A stretch of 64,000 nucleotides of DNA from Flavobacterium hiemivividum. GTDB lineage: Bacteria > Bacteroidota > Bacteroidia > Flavobacteriales > Flavobacteriaceae. Location of the stretch: positions 168,831 through 232,830 of the forward strand of contig NZ_SMFO01000005.1 in the NCBI RefSeq assembly GCF_004349145.1, given 5' to 3'. The translations under genes and the position numbers were made by a program. Positions 48,356 to 59,102 of the stretch are shown in pieces (the stretch's first letter is position 1; every line of letters begins with the position of its first letter). The notes beneath the pieces were generated by a model. That model did no database searches and was not told where the DNA came from. It worked only from the letters and a program-made list of their open reading frames with translations.

Positions 48356-49387
48356 ATGAAAATCAATCATTTTCCAGATAGAATTATTGAAGTTAAGGAA
48401 AAAAGTTACTTATATTTTGGCGGAACAGCTTATTTAGGAATGCCTGCCAACCCTGAATTCCAACAACTAATTGTAAAAAATATTCTGCGATGGGGTTCTG
48501 CTTACGGCAGTTCCAGAAATTCAAACATACAACTAACCGCATACGAAAAAGGAGAGCAATTTCTATCTGCTTATATACAAGCAGAAGCCACTGTTACTGT
48601 TTCTTCAGGAATGTTAGCCGCAAAATTAGTAATCGAAGAACTTAGCGACTCCACCGATGTTTTCTATTACTTTCCCAACACTCACACTGCGTTAAGAGTT
48701 TCTAATAGCTTACCCTTTTTTATCGAAAATGAGTTAAATCCGCGCTTGCTAGACACCAAACAGGAAAGAATAACAATTCTGACTGATGCCGTGCCTAGCT
48801 TTCAAATCAAAGCAGTGGATTTAGATGCTATTAATTTAATTTCGCCCAATAAAGAAGTTACTTTAGTCGTCGATGAATCGCATTCTTTGGGTGTTTTAGG
48901 AAATAGCGGCAGTGGGATTTACTCTTCGATAAACTATAAAAATGTTAAAAGAAAAATCATGCTCGCTTCTCTAGGTAAAGCGATGGGAGTTACCGGGGGT
49001 GTAATTGCATCTGATCAATACTTTATTAGTCAAATTATGAATAATCCCTCCTTTGTTTCAAGTGCAGGAATGAGCCCAGCTCTAATTGAGGCAGTGGGCG
49101 AAGCTGAAGGAATATATAAAAGTCAACATTTAAAATTAAAAAAAAATCTAAAATATATTGAAAGTATATTAGTCAAAAATAAAGCATTTGCCTTTCATCC
49201 TGACTATCCTGTAATTTATCCAGAGATGCCTGGAATCAATGAAGTGTTTACTAAAAATGACATCGTTGTAACTAATTTTAAATATCCTACCGATGGTAAA
49301 GATTTGAACAGAATCATATTTACCGCCAATCATACGGAGGACGATTTAAATAAAATAATTGCTATTCTAAACCAATACCAATTCTGA
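48356..49387 (+). CDS. PLP-dependent aminotransferase class I/II-fold enzyme (KBL/BioF-like)
   Basis: A 343-residue fold-type I PLP enzyme, about 45-50 residues shorter than typical 8-amino-7-oxononanoate synthases or glycine C-acetyltransferases. It keeps LGMPANPEFQ, YGSSRNSN, VVDESHSLG (Asp173, His176) and the Schiff-base lysine Lys208 in ASLGKAMGVTGG. The C-terminal domain is compressed. It sits directly behind the dipeptide epimerase gene (six bases) and is probably in one operon, suggesting a role in amino-acid or peptide metabolism. A biotin role is not supported by context. The reaction is unknown. Confidence 0.85.
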   Translation: MKINHFPDRIIEVKEKSYLYFGGTAYLGMPANPEFQQLIVKNILRWGSAYGSSRNSNIQLTAYEKGEQFLSAYIQAEATVTVSSGMLAAKLVIEELSDSTDVFYYFPNTHTALRVSNSLPFFIENELNPRLLDTKQERITILTDAVPSFQIKAVDLDAINLISPNKEVTLVVDESHSLGVLGNSGSGIYSSINYKNVKRKIMLASLGKAMGVTGGVIASDQYFISQIMNNPSFVSSAGMSPALIEAVGEAEGIYKSQHLKLKKNLKYIESILVKNKAFAFHPDYPVIYPEMPGINEVFTKNDIVVTNFKYPTDGKDLNRIIFTANHTEDDLNKIIAILNQYQF

Positions 49388-49441
49388 ATCTAAAATTACG
49401 ACCACTTACATTTTAAACGTACCTTTGTAAAAAATTAGAAT

Positions 49442-49909
49442 ATGATGACAAATAACGATATCTTCAAAAAACTACGTGTTGCCTTGATGCTACGTGATGA
49501 CCAAATAGTTGAAATATTGGAATTAGTAGACTTTAGAATTACTAAATCAGAATTAGGCGCGTTTTTCCGTGATGAAAAACATGAAAATTATATGGAATGT
49601 GGTGACCAAGTGTTACGTAATTTCCTGAATGCTTTAGTTATTCACTTACGTGGGACAAAAGAGAATCCTAAAAATCCAAATGACGTTTTAGCAAAACACA
49701 AAGCTCAAATTCCTGCAAAAGAAGGGTCGAAAGAAAGACCTGAATTTAAAGCAAAACCTAGAGATCAAGAAAAGTCAAGAGGTGATGAAGCCCCTTCGAA
49801 AACAAAATCTGCGACAAAAAAACCGTCTAAGAAAGAGTACCCGAAAGGAAATTCAAAAACACAGGTAGTCGAAAAAGTGAAATACAATTTCGGAAAGAAT
49901 AAAAAATAA
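49442..49909 (+). CDS. DUF1456 family protein (YehS-like)
   Basis: A 155-residue protein with an N-terminal DUF1456 domain (about 1-75; NNDIFKKLRVALMLRDDQIVEILELV, SELGAFFRDEKHENYMECGDQVLRNFLNAL). A long, highly charged Lys/Glu/Pro tail follows, ending VKYNFGKNKK. E. coli YehS has two such domains, while here the first is complete and the remainder is low-complexity. Function unknown, though the basic tail could bind nucleic acid. The next gene begins eight bases after its stop. Confidence 0.85.
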   Translation: MMTNNDIFKKLRVALMLRDDQIVEILELVDFRITKSELGAFFRDEKHENYMECGDQVLRNFLNALVIHLRGTKENPKNPNDVLAKHKAQIPAKEGSKERPEFKAKPRDQEKSRGDEAPSKTKSATKKPSKKEYPKGNSKTQVVEKVKYNFGKNKK

Positions 49910-49916
49910 CACGCCA

Positions 49917-50573
49917 TTGAAAACTGCAATAATTATTGGTAGTACTGGATTAATTGGTTCCCAATTATTGGATATCCTTTTAGAAAGTACTTATTACGAC
50001 AGCGTAATTACTTTCGTAAAAAGAGATGCCGGAAAAGAGCACGCCAAATTAACGCAGCATATTATAGATTTTGATAAACCTGAAAGTTATCAAGATTTAG
50101 TTGTAGGTGACGATTTTTTCTGTACAATTGGCACAACTATCAAAAAAGTGGGCACTAAAGAAGCATTTAGAAAAGTAGATTTTGAATATCCACAACAGTT
50201 TGCTTCATTTGCCATAAAAAATAATGTCAAGCAATTTCTGATCATATCATCACTTGGTGCTGACAAAGCCTCCGGCAATTTCTATTTGAAAACCAAAGGA
50301 GAAATAGAAGACTTCTTGAAATTTTCGAGTTTTGAAAGTGTCGCGGTTGTAAGACCTTCGTTACTTCTAGGACACCGAAACGAGTTTAGATTAACTGAAA
50401 AAACGGCGGCTTTCGTTATGAAAATATTTTCCTTTTTATTTATTGGAAGTATTAGAAAATATAAACCTATAGAAAGTGAAACTGTAGCAAAAGCTCTTTT
50501 TAGAATTGCACAGAAAAACTTAAAAGGTTTTACAATATATGAATCTGATGAAGTTCAACAAATCGGAAACTAA
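49917..50573 (+). CDS. NAD(P)H-binding oxidoreductase-like protein
   Basis: A 218-residue short-chain-like Rossmann protein beginning KTAIIIGSTGLIGSQLLD (GxxGxxG nucleotide motif). It contains the segment LIISSLGADKASGNFYLKTKGEIEDFL, with a YxxxK catalytic pair variant (Tyr283-type positions read FYLKTK). It resembles the atypical SDR group of HTATIP2/YbjT-like proteins. Start is at TTG (49917), since no ATG is available before the nucleotide motif. It is probably co-transcribed with the DUF1456 gene. Substrate unknown. Confidence 0.85.
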   Translation: MKTAIIIGSTGLIGSQLLDILLESTYYDSVITFVKRDAGKEHAKLTQHIIDFDKPESYQDLVVGDDFFCTIGTTIKKVGTKEAFRKVDFEYPQQFASFAIKNNVKQFLIISSLGADKASGNFYLKTKGEIEDFLKFSSFESVAVVRPSLLLGHRNEFRLTEKTAAFVMKIFSFLFIGSIRKYKPIESETVAKALFRIAQKNLKGFTIYESDEVQQIGN

Positions 50574-50580
50574 TAAAAAC

Positions 50581-50616
50581 AAAAAATCCTGTTCGCCATG
50601 GCAAACAGGATTTTTT
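50581..50616 (+). terminator. Terminator after the NAD(P)H-binding protein gene
   Basis: A 13-bp stem (50581-50593 with 50604-50616) capped by a GCC-ATG-GC inner stem and followed by T residues. It closely matches the hairpin at 51195-51230. Confidence 0.88.
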
Positions 50617-50658
50617 TGTACATTTAATTTATTGTACAACTATTTTAGCTGCTCAAAT

Positions 50659-51159
50659 ATGAAACTACTCCTAACCCTTCAATTATTATTCATTACGACA
50701 CTATTTTTTGGACAAAATAATAAAACTAAAGAAGCTGCTTTGTTTCTTGATTCAGCTCTTATTTCTGCCGATACAATGAAGTACTTTAATCCTGACGAAA
50801 TAGCGTCAGTCAATGTTATTAAAAATGATACGGTAATTAATAACCTACATTACGTTGGACAGATTCATATTACTTCCAAAAATCCAAAAAAATATGCATT
50901 TATAAATTTGGAACAAGTAAAATCTAAATTTACCAAAATAAAAAATAACGATGTGATTTATATGATAAATGGAGCATTTATTAAGGACAATTACAAGACG
51001 TTCAAAATAGATAAAAACTATATTTTAAAGATCGAAATCACCAATTCAAATGAGTTTTATAATTTAAGAGATAGTGCAGTCAAATTTGACATCATTAATA
51101 TCTTGGTGAAAACCAAAGAAAATTTAGACAATGAAAACAAGATTATATTAAGAGGCTAA
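50659..51159 (+). CDS. Small secreted protein of unknown function, possibly plug-like
   Basis: A 166-residue protein with a signal peptide (MKLLLTLQLLFITTLFFGQ). The mature part contains MKYFNPDEIASVNVIKNDT followed by GQIHITSKN. That resembles the small motif seen in TonB-plug-like domains, in which a segment of the form IxSVxVxK is followed by GxIxITTK. No barrel or TonB box is present. A longer in-frame start at 50539 would run through the upstream terminator, so the ATG at 50659 is chosen. It is isolated by terminators on both sides. Real function unknown. Confidence 0.65.
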   Translation: MKLLLTLQLLFITTLFFGQNNKTKEAALFLDSALISADTMKYFNPDEIASVNVIKNDTVINNLHYVGQIHITSKNPKKYAFINLEQVKSKFTKIKNNDVIYMINGAFIKDNYKTFKIDKNYILKIEITNSNEFYNLRDSAVKFDIINILVKTKENLDNENKIILRG

Positions 51160-51194
51160 GAAGCAATTGGCGCAAAATAACTTTTTTAAAAAAC

Positions 51195-51230
51195 AAAAAA
51201 TCCTGTTTGCCGAGGCAAACAGGATTTTTT
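51195..51230. terminator. Bidirectional terminator between the small secreted protein and sucC
   Basis: A 17-bp stem (51195-51211 with 51214-51230), a 2-base loop and A/T runs, placed between convergent genes. It nearly duplicates the hairpin at 50581-50616. Confidence 0.88.
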
Positions 51231-51249
51231 TATATCTAATAATTTCTAA

Positions 51250-52443
51250 TTAAGAAAGCGCTGCTTTTACTTGGTCAGCTGCTTCTTGGAATTCAACAGC
51301 CGATAAAATTGGCATTCCTGAATTATCAATTAATTCTTTTGCAATAGCTGCATTTGTACCTTGTAAACGAACAATGATTGGCACTTTAATAGCATCTCCC
51401 ATATTTTTGTAAGCGTCAACAACTCCTTGTGCCACACGGTCACAACGAACAATTCCACCAAAAATATTAATCAAAATTGCTTTTACGTTTGGATCTTTTA
51501 AGATAATACGGAAAGCAGTTTCAACACGTTTTGCATCAGCCGTTCCACCTACATCAAGAAAGTTTGCAGGCTCAAAACCAGCATACTTAATTAAATCCAT
51601 AGTTGCCATTGCTAATCCAGCTCCGTTAACCATACATCCAACAGTTCCGTCAAGATCTACATAGTTTAATCCTACTTCTTTTGCCTCTACTTCGATTGGA
51701 TTTTCTTCAAGAATATCACGCATCTCAGCATACGCTTTTTGTCTGTATAAAGCATTATCGTCAATATTAACTTTAGCATCAACAGCTAAAATTTTATTGT
51801 CAGATGTTTTTAAAACTGGGTTAATTTCAAACATGGAAGCATCAGAACCGATATATGCATTGTATAAAGAGTCGATGAATTTCACCATTTCTTTAAAAGC
51901 ATTTCCAGAAAGACCTAAATTAAAAGCAATTCTTCTTGCTTGAAAACCTTGAAGTCCAACAGAAGGATCAACTTCTTCATTAAAGATTAAGTGCGGAGTA
52001 TGCTCAGCTACTTCCTCGATATCCATTCCGCCTTCAGTAGAATACATGATCATATTACGACCTGTCGCTCTATTCAAAAGAACAGAAACATAAAATTCAT
52101 TAGTTTCAGATTCACCAGGATAATAAACATCTTCAGCAACTAAAACTTTGCGTACTTTTTTACCTTCTGCAGAAGTTTGAGGCGTAACCAATTGCATTCC
52201 AATAATTTGTTCTGCAATCTCTTCTACTTGTTGTAAGTTTTTGGCAAGTTTTACTCCTCCACCTTTTCCACGTCCACCTGCATGAACCTGTGCTTTAATT
52301 ACATACCAACTTGTTCCTGTTTCAGTAGTTAAATGTTTTGCAGCAGCTACAGCTTCAACTGCATTATTAGCAACGATACCGCGTTGAATGCGAACTCCGT
52401 AACTAGCTAAAATCTCTTTTCCTTGATATTCGTGTATGTTCAT
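51250..52443 (-). CDS. sucC: ADP-forming succinate-CoA ligase subunit beta
   Basis: Beta subunit of the TCA-cycle enzyme that converts succinyl-CoA to succinate while making ATP or GTP. The 397-residue length is standard. The N-terminal ATP-grasp domain shows NIHEYQGKEILASYGV and KAQVHAGGRGKGGGVKLAK. The C-terminal CoA-binding domain includes GLAMATMDLIKYAGF, NFLDVGGTAD and NIFGGIVRCDRVAQGV. The alpha subunit (sucD) is not in this window and must be elsewhere. It is a single gene with its own promoter and a shared terminator. Confidence 0.97.
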   Translation of the reverse strand: MNIHEYQGKEILASYGVRIQRGIVANNAVEAVAAAKHLTTETGTSWYVIKAQVHAGGRGKGGGVKLAKNLQQVEEIAEQIIGMQLVTPQTSAEGKKVRKVLVAEDVYYPGESETNEFYVSVLLNRATGRNMIMYSTEGGMDIEEVAEHTPHLIFNEEVDPSVGLQGFQARRIAFNLGLSGNAFKEMVKFIDSLYNAYIGSDASMFEINPVLKTSDNKILAVDAKVNIDDNALYRQKAYAEMRDILEENPIEVEAKEVGLNYVDLDGTVGCMVNGAGLAMATMDLIKYAGFEPANFLDVGGTADAKRVETAFRIILKDPNVKAILINIFGGIVRCDRVAQGVVDAYKNMGDAIKVPIIVRLQGTNAAIAKELIDNSGMPILSAVEFQEAADQVKAALS

Positions 52444-52462
52444 AATATAGAATTTGTCTGGC

Positions 52463-52479
52463 TCCTGAATTTATTTCAG
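52463..52479. repeat. Short palindromic repeat in the sucC 5' UTR
   Basis: The 17-base string TCCTGAATTTATTTCAG occurs here and again at 63968-63984. Its ends are complementary (CTGAA with TTCAG), so it can form a small hairpin. Confidence 0.55.
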
Positions 52480-52492
52480 AATATAAGTGGCA

Positions 52493-52500
52493 CAAAAATA
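52493..52500 (-). promoter_or_regulatory. -7 promoter element for sucC
   Basis: Reads TATTTTTG on the minus strand, matching TAnnTTTG. It predicts a 5' UTR of about 45 bases that contains the short palindrome at 52463. Confidence 0.55.
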
Positions 52501-52844
52501 GCAAAATTCATCTGAACAGAAAAATCTTTTACCTATTTAAATTTCTTATATTATAAGTTCCATAATAATTACAAAATAACAGCGCAAATTAAACTTTTCG
52601 AAACATAAAAATAAATTAAAACAGTGATCCAAAAGTCACTATATCGTTTGAAATTAATTCCGTAAATTTGAACGTACCCCTCCCATTTATCATTATATCG
52701 TCTCAATAGAAAAATCAGTTTACCAATATTGTAATTCAGCTATGCCTAAAAATGATTATTGACATTTATTTACCGTTATTCTAATTTTATAGCAAAAATT
52801 ACCCGTTTTACCCCATTTCAATACATTAAACGCAATGAAATCTC
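52501..52844. other. Divergent intergenic region between sucC and gltB
   Basis: About 345 AT-rich bases without a gene. TATATCGT occurs twice (near 52641 and 52693), and a second -7-like TAAATTTG lies at 52663-52670. Together these could form an upstream control region for gltB, but nothing can be assigned. Confidence 0.4.
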
Positions 52845-52852
52845 TATTTTTG
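52845..52852 (+). promoter_or_regulatory. -7 promoter element for gltBD
   Basis: TATTTTTG, an exact TAnnTTTG match. It lies after the first possible ATG (52835), so transcription would begin near 52859 and translation at 52874. Confidence 0.55.
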
Positions 52853-52873
52853 TATAAAAAAAATTATAAAGAC

Positions 52874-55800
52874 ATGAAAGTTAAAGAACAAGGCCTTTAT
52901 TTGCCCGAATTTGAACATGACAACTGTGGCGCAGGATTTATTTGTAATTTAAATGGAATTAAATCTAATGACATTATACATAAAGCACTCGACATCTTAA
53001 TTAAATTAGAGCATCGTGGTGCAGTAAGCGCTGATGGAAGAACAGGAGATGGAGCAGGAATTCTTTTTGATATTCCCCATGATTTTTTTAAAAAAGTATG
53101 TGACTTTACTTTTCCAGAAACGAGAGAATATGCGGTAGGAATGGTTTTTTTACCAAAAAAGGAAAACCAATCTGATTTTTGCAAAACTACTTTTGAAACT
53201 GCGATTCGCAATCAAAATTTGAATATCATCGGATGGAGAGATGTTCCTGTGGACGTTTCCAACCTTGGACAAATAGCAGCCGAAAAAGAACCAACAGTAA
53301 AACAAGTATTTATTGGTAAGAATGGATTGGAACTAACCGAACAACAATTCAACGCCAAATTATTTGCAGCAAGAAAAATAGCCGAACATACAATTCTGAG
53401 TTCAAAAACTTCAGAAAGTCATATGTTTTATTTCTCTAGTTTATCAACAACAACTATAATATATAAAGGTTTATTAATGCCAGAAGACATTAGTAGATAC
53501 TATACTGATTTAACCGATACCGATTTAGTTACTCGACTAGCTTTAGTTCACCAGCGTTTTTCGACTAATACTTTTCCTTCTTGGGAGTTAGCACAGCCTT
53601 TTAGATACATGTGTCATAATGGTGAAATAAACACCCTTCGTGGAAACGTAAGTAGAATGCGTGCTCGTGAAGAATTAATGCAAAGTGACGTATTCGGCGA
53701 TGATATCAAAAAATTGTTTCCTATAATATTAGATGGTAAATCGGATTCCGCTTCTATGGATATGGTTGTCGAATTGTTATTAATGACGGGACGTTCATTG
53801 CCTGAAGTTATGATGATGGTCGTTCCTGAGGCATGGGAAAAACACCAAACCATGTCCGACGATAAAAAAGCGTTCTACGAGTACAATGCTTGTATTATGG
53901 AACCATGGGATGGTCCTGCTTCTATTCCGTTTACGGATGGAAACGTGATAGGTGCACTTCTTGACAGAAATGGATTGCGTCCTTCGCGCTACACACTTAC
54001 AAAAGAAGGTTTTGTAATTATGGCATCCGAAATAGGTGTTCTTGATATAAAGCCAGAAGATGTAGTCCAGCACGGCCGACTAGAACCAGGAAAAATGTTC
54101 CTTGTAGATATGAATGAAGGTCGAATTATAGAAGATGATGAGATCAAGAATGCTATTGTAACCAAACGTCCTTACAGAAAATGGCTAGACGAAAATTTAT
54201 TACAATTATCTCAAATACCATATACTAATAATAGCACTCTTACTGAAAAGGTAGATTTCGAAACGAGATTACGATTATTTGGTTACACGATTGAAGATGT
54301 TAAGACCGTAATCACCCCAATGGGAGCCAAAGGCGCAGAGGTTATTAGTTCCATGGGGAATGATACTCCATTAGCTGTACTATCAGACCAACCCCAACTT
54401 TTATATAATTATTTCAAACAATTATTCGCGCAAGTTACGAATCCACCTTTGGACGGAATTCGTGAAGAAATTATTACCGATGTTAGCTTAGCGATTGGAG
54501 GAGATTTCAACATTTTTGACATTGCTCCAAAGCATTGTAAAAAGTTAAAAATTCAGAATCCGGTAATTTCAAAAGAAGATTTAGATAAAATAAGAAATAT
54601 TGACCATCCCGATTTCAAATCGGCGACGATCTCTACCTTATATGAAATAGAAAAAGGAGCAAATGGACTAGAGCGTGCGCTAGAAAAATGTGTTCAAGCA
54701 ACTTTCAAAGCAGTACAAGAAGGATACAATATCATTATACTTTCAGACAGAGGAGTTAGCGACAAAAAGGCTCCAATACCAATGCTATTAGCTTGTTCTT
54801 ACATTCATCATTCGTTGAATCTTCTAAAAGTTCGCTCTAAATTCGGAATTATAATTGAATCTGCAGAACCACGTGAACCACATCATTTTGCCCTTTTATT
54901 TGGATATGGTGCAAGTGCCATTAATCCTTATTTAGTAAATGAAATTATCCATGATCAAGTTGAGAAAGGATCCATTACAGGTATTACACCTGAATATGCA
55001 ATTGCAAATTATAATAAAGCGATTGCAAAAGGGATTCTGAAAATCATGAATAAAATTGGTATCTCTACTTTACATTCGTATCGAGCTGCTCAAATTTTTG
55101 AAATTTTAGGTTTAAACAAAACTTTTTCTACTAAATATTTCCCCTACACTCCTTCCAGAATTGAAGGAATCGGTTTAATGGAAATCGAAAAAGAAATTAA
55201 AAAAAGGTACCAGAAAGCATTCCCAAATTCGAAAGTAGCTAATCTATTGTCTCTCGAAATTGGAGGAATCTACAGATGGAGAAGAACGGGAGAAAAGCAT
55301 ATGTTTAACCCTACTACTATTGCTAAATTGCAACAAGCAGTTCGTTTAAACAGTCCTGAGAGTTATAAAGAATATTCAACTATGGTCAATGACCAAAGTA
55401 AAAACCTAATGACAATTAGAGGTTTATTCGAATTCAATAACTTGGATCCTATTTCAATTGATGAAGTAGAACCGTGGACAGAAATTGTAAAAAAATTCAA
55501 AACTGGTGCGATGTCTTATGGATCGATAAGCCAAGAAGCGCATGAGAACTTGGCGATTGCCATGAACAGAATAGGCGGAAAAAGCAATTCTGGAGAAGGT
55601 GGAGAAGATCCCCAACGTTTTCAAAAGGATCAAAACGGAGATTCCAGAAATAGTGCGATCAAACAAGTGGCTTCAGGAAGATTTGGAGTTTCTATTAACT
55701 ATTTGACCAGTGCCAAAGAGATTCAGATAAAAATGGCCCAAGGTGCTAAACCGGGTGAAGGTGGACAACTACCAGGCGAAAAAGTAGTGCCATGGATTGC

Positions 55801-57388
55801 AAAGGTTAGAAATTCAACTCCTTATGTTGGATTAATTTCTCCCCCTCCGCATCACGATATTTACTCAATTGAGGATTTATCACAATTGATATTTGATTTA
55901 AAAAATGCCAATCGTGAAGCTCGTGTAAACGTTAAGTTAGTTTCTGAAGTAGGGGTTGGAACAATTGCTGCCGGTGTTGCAAAAGCAAAAGCGGATGTGA
56001 TTTTGATCTCAGGTTACGACGGAGGAACTGGTGCTGCACCATTGACTTCATTACAACATACAGGTATTCCTTGGGAACTTGGACTTGCCGAAGCACAACA
56101 AACACTAATATTAAATGATTTAAGAAGTCGTGTTGTATTAGAATGCGACGGGCAATTGAAAACAGGCCGTGATGTTGCAATTGCTGCCTTATTAGGAGCG
56201 GAAGAGTTTGGTTTTGCGACTGCACCTCTAGTGGCTTCAGGTTGTATTATGATGAGAGCTTGTCATTTAAACACTTGTCCCGTTGGTATTGCTACTCAAG
56301 ATCCTGAATTAAGAAAAAATTTCAAAGGAACACCAGAGCACATCATTAATTTCATGTATTTTATTGCTGAAGAGTTGAGAGAAATCATGGCTCAGTTAGG
56401 CTTTAGAACATTGAAAGAAATGGTAGGACAATCACAAAAACTGAATGTCAACAAAGCCATCAAACATTATAAAGCAAGTGGTTTAGATTTATCTACTATT
56501 TTGTACAAACCAGAAAAAGCGAAAACAGTACCAAATCACAATACAACTACTCAAGATCATGCATTAGAAAATGTACTTGATTTTGCAATCATAAAAGAAG
56601 CTATTCCTTCGATTTATAGAAAAGAAAAAACGAGAGTAACGTTTAAAATTAAAAACACAGACCGTTCTGTAGGTGCAATTTTAAGTAACGAAATCTCAAA
56701 AATATACGGTGCCCAAGGTTTGCCAGACGACACTATTCTTGTAGATTTTGAAGGTTCTGCTGGACAAAGTTTTGGTGCCTTTGCTACTAATGGATTGTCA
56801 TTTAAAATTCATGGTAACTGTAACGATTATTTAGGAAAAGGACTTTCTGGAGGTAAATTAATTATCAAAGTTCCTCCTACTGCAACGTTTAAACCAGAAG
56901 AAAATATAATTATTGGTAACGTAGCATTGTATGGAGCTATAACTGGTGAAGCCTATATTAATGGTATGGCCGGAGAGCGTTTCGCTGTAAGAAATTCTGG
57001 AGCAACAGCAGTTGTAGAAGGAATTGGGGATCATGGATGTGAGTACATGACCGGAGGAACAGTAGTTGTTTTAGGTAAAACGGGACGAAATTTTGCTGCA
57101 GGTATGAGTGGTGGTGTTGCTTACGTTTTTGATGAGAAAAAACAATTCGAAAATGGTTTATGCAATATGGAAATGGTTGCTTTAGAAACATTAGAAGAGG
57201 ATGATTTGAAAAAACTAAGACGATTAATCAAAAATCACTCGATGTATACTAACAGTCCGTTAGCCACAAGAATCTTGAAAGATTGGGAAAACCAACAAAA
57301 ACATTTCATCAAAGTAATGCCTACCGATTATAAAATAGCATTACAACGATTAGCAGAAGAAAAGAAAATTGAAGAATTAATAGCATAG
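52874..57388 (+). CDS. gltB: Glutamate synthase large subunit
   Basis: Large subunit of NADPH-dependent glutamate synthase, which makes two glutamates from glutamine and 2-oxoglutarate. With the ATG at 52874 it has 1504 residues and a 17-residue propeptide before the nucleophile Cys18 (HDNCGAGF). The glutaminase domain comes first, followed by the central domain, the FMN synthase domain ([32 protein letters not shown]) and the [3Fe-4S] motif [15 protein letters not shown]. The C-terminal GXGXG domain starts near [10 protein letters not shown]. The start at 52835 is rejected because a promoter element lies after it. gltD follows after two bases. Confidence 0.96.
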   Translation: MKVKEQGLYLPEFEHDNCGAGFICNLNGIKSNDIIHKALDILIKLEHRGAVSADGRTGDGAGILFDIPHDFFKKVCDFTFPETREYAVGMVFLPKKENQSDFCKTTFETAIRNQNLNIIGWRDVPVDVSNLGQIAAEKEPTVKQVFIGKNGLELTEQQFNAKLFAARKIAEHTILSSKTSESHMFYFSSLSTTTIIYKGLLMPEDISRYYTDLTDTDLVTRLALVHQRFSTNTFPSWELAQPFRYMCHNGEINTLRGNVSRMRAREELMQSDVFGDDIKKLFPIILDGKSDSASMDMVVELLLMTGRSLPEVMMMVVPEAWEKHQTMSDDKKAFYEYNACIMEPWDGPASIPFTDGNVIGALLDRNGLRPSRYTLTKEGFVIMASEIGVLDIKPEDVVQHGRLEPGKMFLVDMNEGRIIEDDEIKNAIVTKRPYRKWLDENLLQLSQIPYTNNSTLTEKVDFETRLRLFGYTIEDVKTVITPMGAKGAEVISSMGNDTPLAVLSDQPQLLYNYFKQLFAQVTNPPLDGIREEIITDVSLAIGGDFNIFDIAPKHCKKLKIQNPVISKEDLDKIRNIDHPDFKSATISTLYEIEKGANGLERALEKCVQATFKAVQEGYNIIILSDRGVSDKKAPIPMLLACSYIHHSLNLLKVRSKFGIIIESAEPREPHHFALLFGYGASAINPYLVNEIIHDQVEKGSITGITPEYAIANYNKAIAKGILKIMNKIGISTLHSYRAAQIFEILGLNKTFSTKYFPYTPSRIEGIGLMEIEKEIKKRYQKAFPNSKVANLLSLEIGGIYRWRRTGEKHMFNPTTIAKLQQAVRLNSPESYKEYSTMVNDQSKNLMTIRGLFEFNNLDPISIDEVEPWTEIVKKFKTGAMSYGSISQEAHENLAIAMNRIGGKSNSGEGGEDPQRFQKDQNGDSRNSAIKQVASGRFGVSINYLTSAKEIQIKMAQGAKPGEGGQLPGEKVVPWIAKVRNSTPYVGLISPPPHHDIYSIEDLSQLIFDLKNANREARVNVKLVSEVGVGTIAAGVAKAKADVILISGYDGGTGAAPLTSLQHTGIPWELGLAEAQQTLILNDLRSRVVLECDGQLKTGRDVAIAALLGAEEFGFATAPLVASGCIMMRACHLNTCPVGIATQDPELRKNFKGTPEHIINFMYFIAEELREIMAQLGFRTLKEMVGQSQKLNVNKAIKHYKASGLDLSTILYKPEKAKTVPNHNTTTQDHALENVLDFAIIKEAIPSIYRKEKTRVTFKIKNTDRSVGAILSNEISKIYGAQGLPDDTILVDFEGSAGQSFGAFATNGLSFKIHGNCNDYLGKGLSGGKLIIKVPPTATFKPEENIIIGNVALYGAITGEAYINGMAGERFAVRNSGATAVVEGIGDHGCEYMTGGTVVVLGKTGRNFAAGMSGGVAYVFDEKKQFENGLCNMEMVALETLEEDDLKKLRRLIKNHSMYTNSPLATRILKDWENQQKHFIKVMPTDYKIALQRLAEEKKIEELIA

Positions 57389-57390
57389 TC

Positions 57391-58845
57391 ATGGGAAAGA
57401 TAGGTGGATTTAAAGAATACAATAGAACTGACGAAAGTAATATAGAAGTAAAGGATCGTGTCTCAAATTATAATGAGTTTACAATTCCTTTATCGAAAGA
57501 TAAAATTAAAGAACAAGGATCGAGATGTATGGATTGCGGAATTCCATTTTGCCATAGCGCCTGTCCTTTAGGAAATTTGATTCCTGACTTTAACGATATG
57601 GTTCATCAGGAAGAATGGCAAAGTGCTTTGGAGATTTTACAATCAACAAATAACTTTCCTGAATTTACTGGTCGCTTATGCCCTGCTCCATGCGAAAAAT
57701 CATGTGTGTTAGGTATTATCGAAGAACCTGTAGCAATTGAAAACATTGAAAAAAACATAATCGAAAGAGGTTTTGCAGAAGGATGGATCAAGCCACAAGC
57801 TCCATTAAAAAGAACTGGTAAAACAGTAGCTGTGATTGGCTCCGGACCTGCCGGATTAGCTGCTGCTCAGCAATTAAATAGAGCGGGGCACACTGTAACT
57901 GTTTTCGAAAGAGATAATGCTATTGGTGGACTATTGCGCTACGGAATTCCTAATTTTAAATTAGAAAAAGGAATAATTGACCGACGCGTACTCATATTAG
58001 AAGCCGAAGGAATTATCTTTAAAACGAATGTAAATGTTGGAGTAAACTATAGTGTAGAACAATTGAATGAATTTGATTCAATCGTATTGTGTGGTGGAGC
58101 TACCGAAAGAAGAAGCTTACCTACTAAAGGAATTGAAATAAAAGGAGTTGTTCAGGCAATGGACTTTTTAACTCAGCAAACTAAAGTAGTTTATGGAGAA
58201 GTTATTCCTGACCAAATCAAAGCGACTGCGAAAGACGTTATCGTAATTGGTGGTGGAGATACGGGTTCTGACTGTGTAGGAACATCAAACAGACACGGAG
58301 CAAAATCCGTTACTAATTTCGAAATTATGCCTAAACCACCAGTTGGAAGAAGCGAAACTACACCTTGGCCTTTCTGGCCTTTGCAATTAAAAACATCCTC
58401 TTCTCATGAAGAAGGTTGTGATAGAAACTGGTTAATCAATACCAAAGAATTTATTGCAAATGAAAAAGGAGAACTGGTAGGATTAAAAACTGTAGAAGTA
58501 GCTTGGAAAATGACTCCAGGACAACGACCAGAATTAGTCGAAAAGGAAGGCTCTGAGAAAACATGGCCTTGTGATTTGGCTTTACTTGCTCTTGGATTTA
58601 CAGGTCCTGAAAAAACCTTGAGTGACCAACTGGGATTAGAAACTGATATGCGTAGCAATTATAAAGCAAAAAATTATCAAACAAATGTACCGCACATCTT
58701 CACCGCTGGTGATATGCGAAGAGGACAATCTTTAATTGTTTGGGCAATCTCCGAAGGCCGTGAAGCAGCAAGAGAAGTTGATAATTATTTAATGGGCTAC
58801 ACTAATTTACCTACAAAAGGGAATGGTGATTTACCCGGTCTATAA
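57391..58845 (+). CDS. gltD: Glutamate synthase small subunit
   Basis: Small subunit of glutamate synthase, 484 residues, which passes electrons from NADPH to the large subunit. The N-terminal cysteine clusters CMDCGIPFCHSACPLGN and CPAPCEKSC bind [4Fe-4S] centres. The FAD-binding motif is VIGSGPAGLAAAQ and the NADPH motif is IGGGDTGSDCVG. It starts two bases after the gltB stop, so the pair is one operon. Length and motifs are entirely normal. Confidence 0.97.
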   Translation: MGKIGGFKEYNRTDESNIEVKDRVSNYNEFTIPLSKDKIKEQGSRCMDCGIPFCHSACPLGNLIPDFNDMVHQEEWQSALEILQSTNNFPEFTGRLCPAPCEKSCVLGIIEEPVAIENIEKNIIERGFAEGWIKPQAPLKRTGKTVAVIGSGPAGLAAAQQLNRAGHTVTVFERDNAIGGLLRYGIPNFKLEKGIIDRRVLILEAEGIIFKTNVNVGVNYSVEQLNEFDSIVLCGGATERRSLPTKGIEIKGVVQAMDFLTQQTKVVYGEVIPDQIKATAKDVIVIGGGDTGSDCVGTSNRHGAKSVTNFEIMPKPPVGRSETTPWPFWPLQLKTSSSHEEGCDRNWLINTKEFIANEKGELVGLKTVEVAWKMTPGQRPELVEKEGSEKTWPCDLALLALGFTGPEKTLSDQLGLETDMRSNYKAKNYQTNVPHIFTAGDMRRGQSLIVWAISEGREAAREVDNYLMGYTNLPTKGNGDLPGL

Positions 58846-58860
58846 ATGATACTACTATCG

Positions 58861-58904
58861 AAAAATGGCTGTCAGATTTTTTTTCTGACAGCCATTTTTA
58901 TTTG
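58861..58904 (+). terminator. Terminator of the gltBD operon
   Basis: A 16-bp perfect stem (58861-58876 with 58884-58899) with a 7-T loop and following T-rich DNA, 16 bases after the gltD stop. Confidence 0.88.
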
Positions 58905-59102
58905 AGTGTATCAATAAATCATACTAAGTCAGATTTATGCCAACTATTTTAATTTTAGAACGCCTTATTTAAGAATGTTGAATCTAATTAATTAAAACGT
59001 ACTTAATGTTGTATTTATAACTTTTTGTTACAAATTGTTAGAATTTAAATATTCCCTTGTTATATCAATAAAGAATAATAAATTTGCTAAAAAATAATAA
59101 CG

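Noticed and set aside
52641..52701. Two TATATCGT strings upstream of gltB as operator sites
   Set aside because: Only two short copies in AT-rich DNA and no known regulator; kept as a remark, not as a binding-site call.
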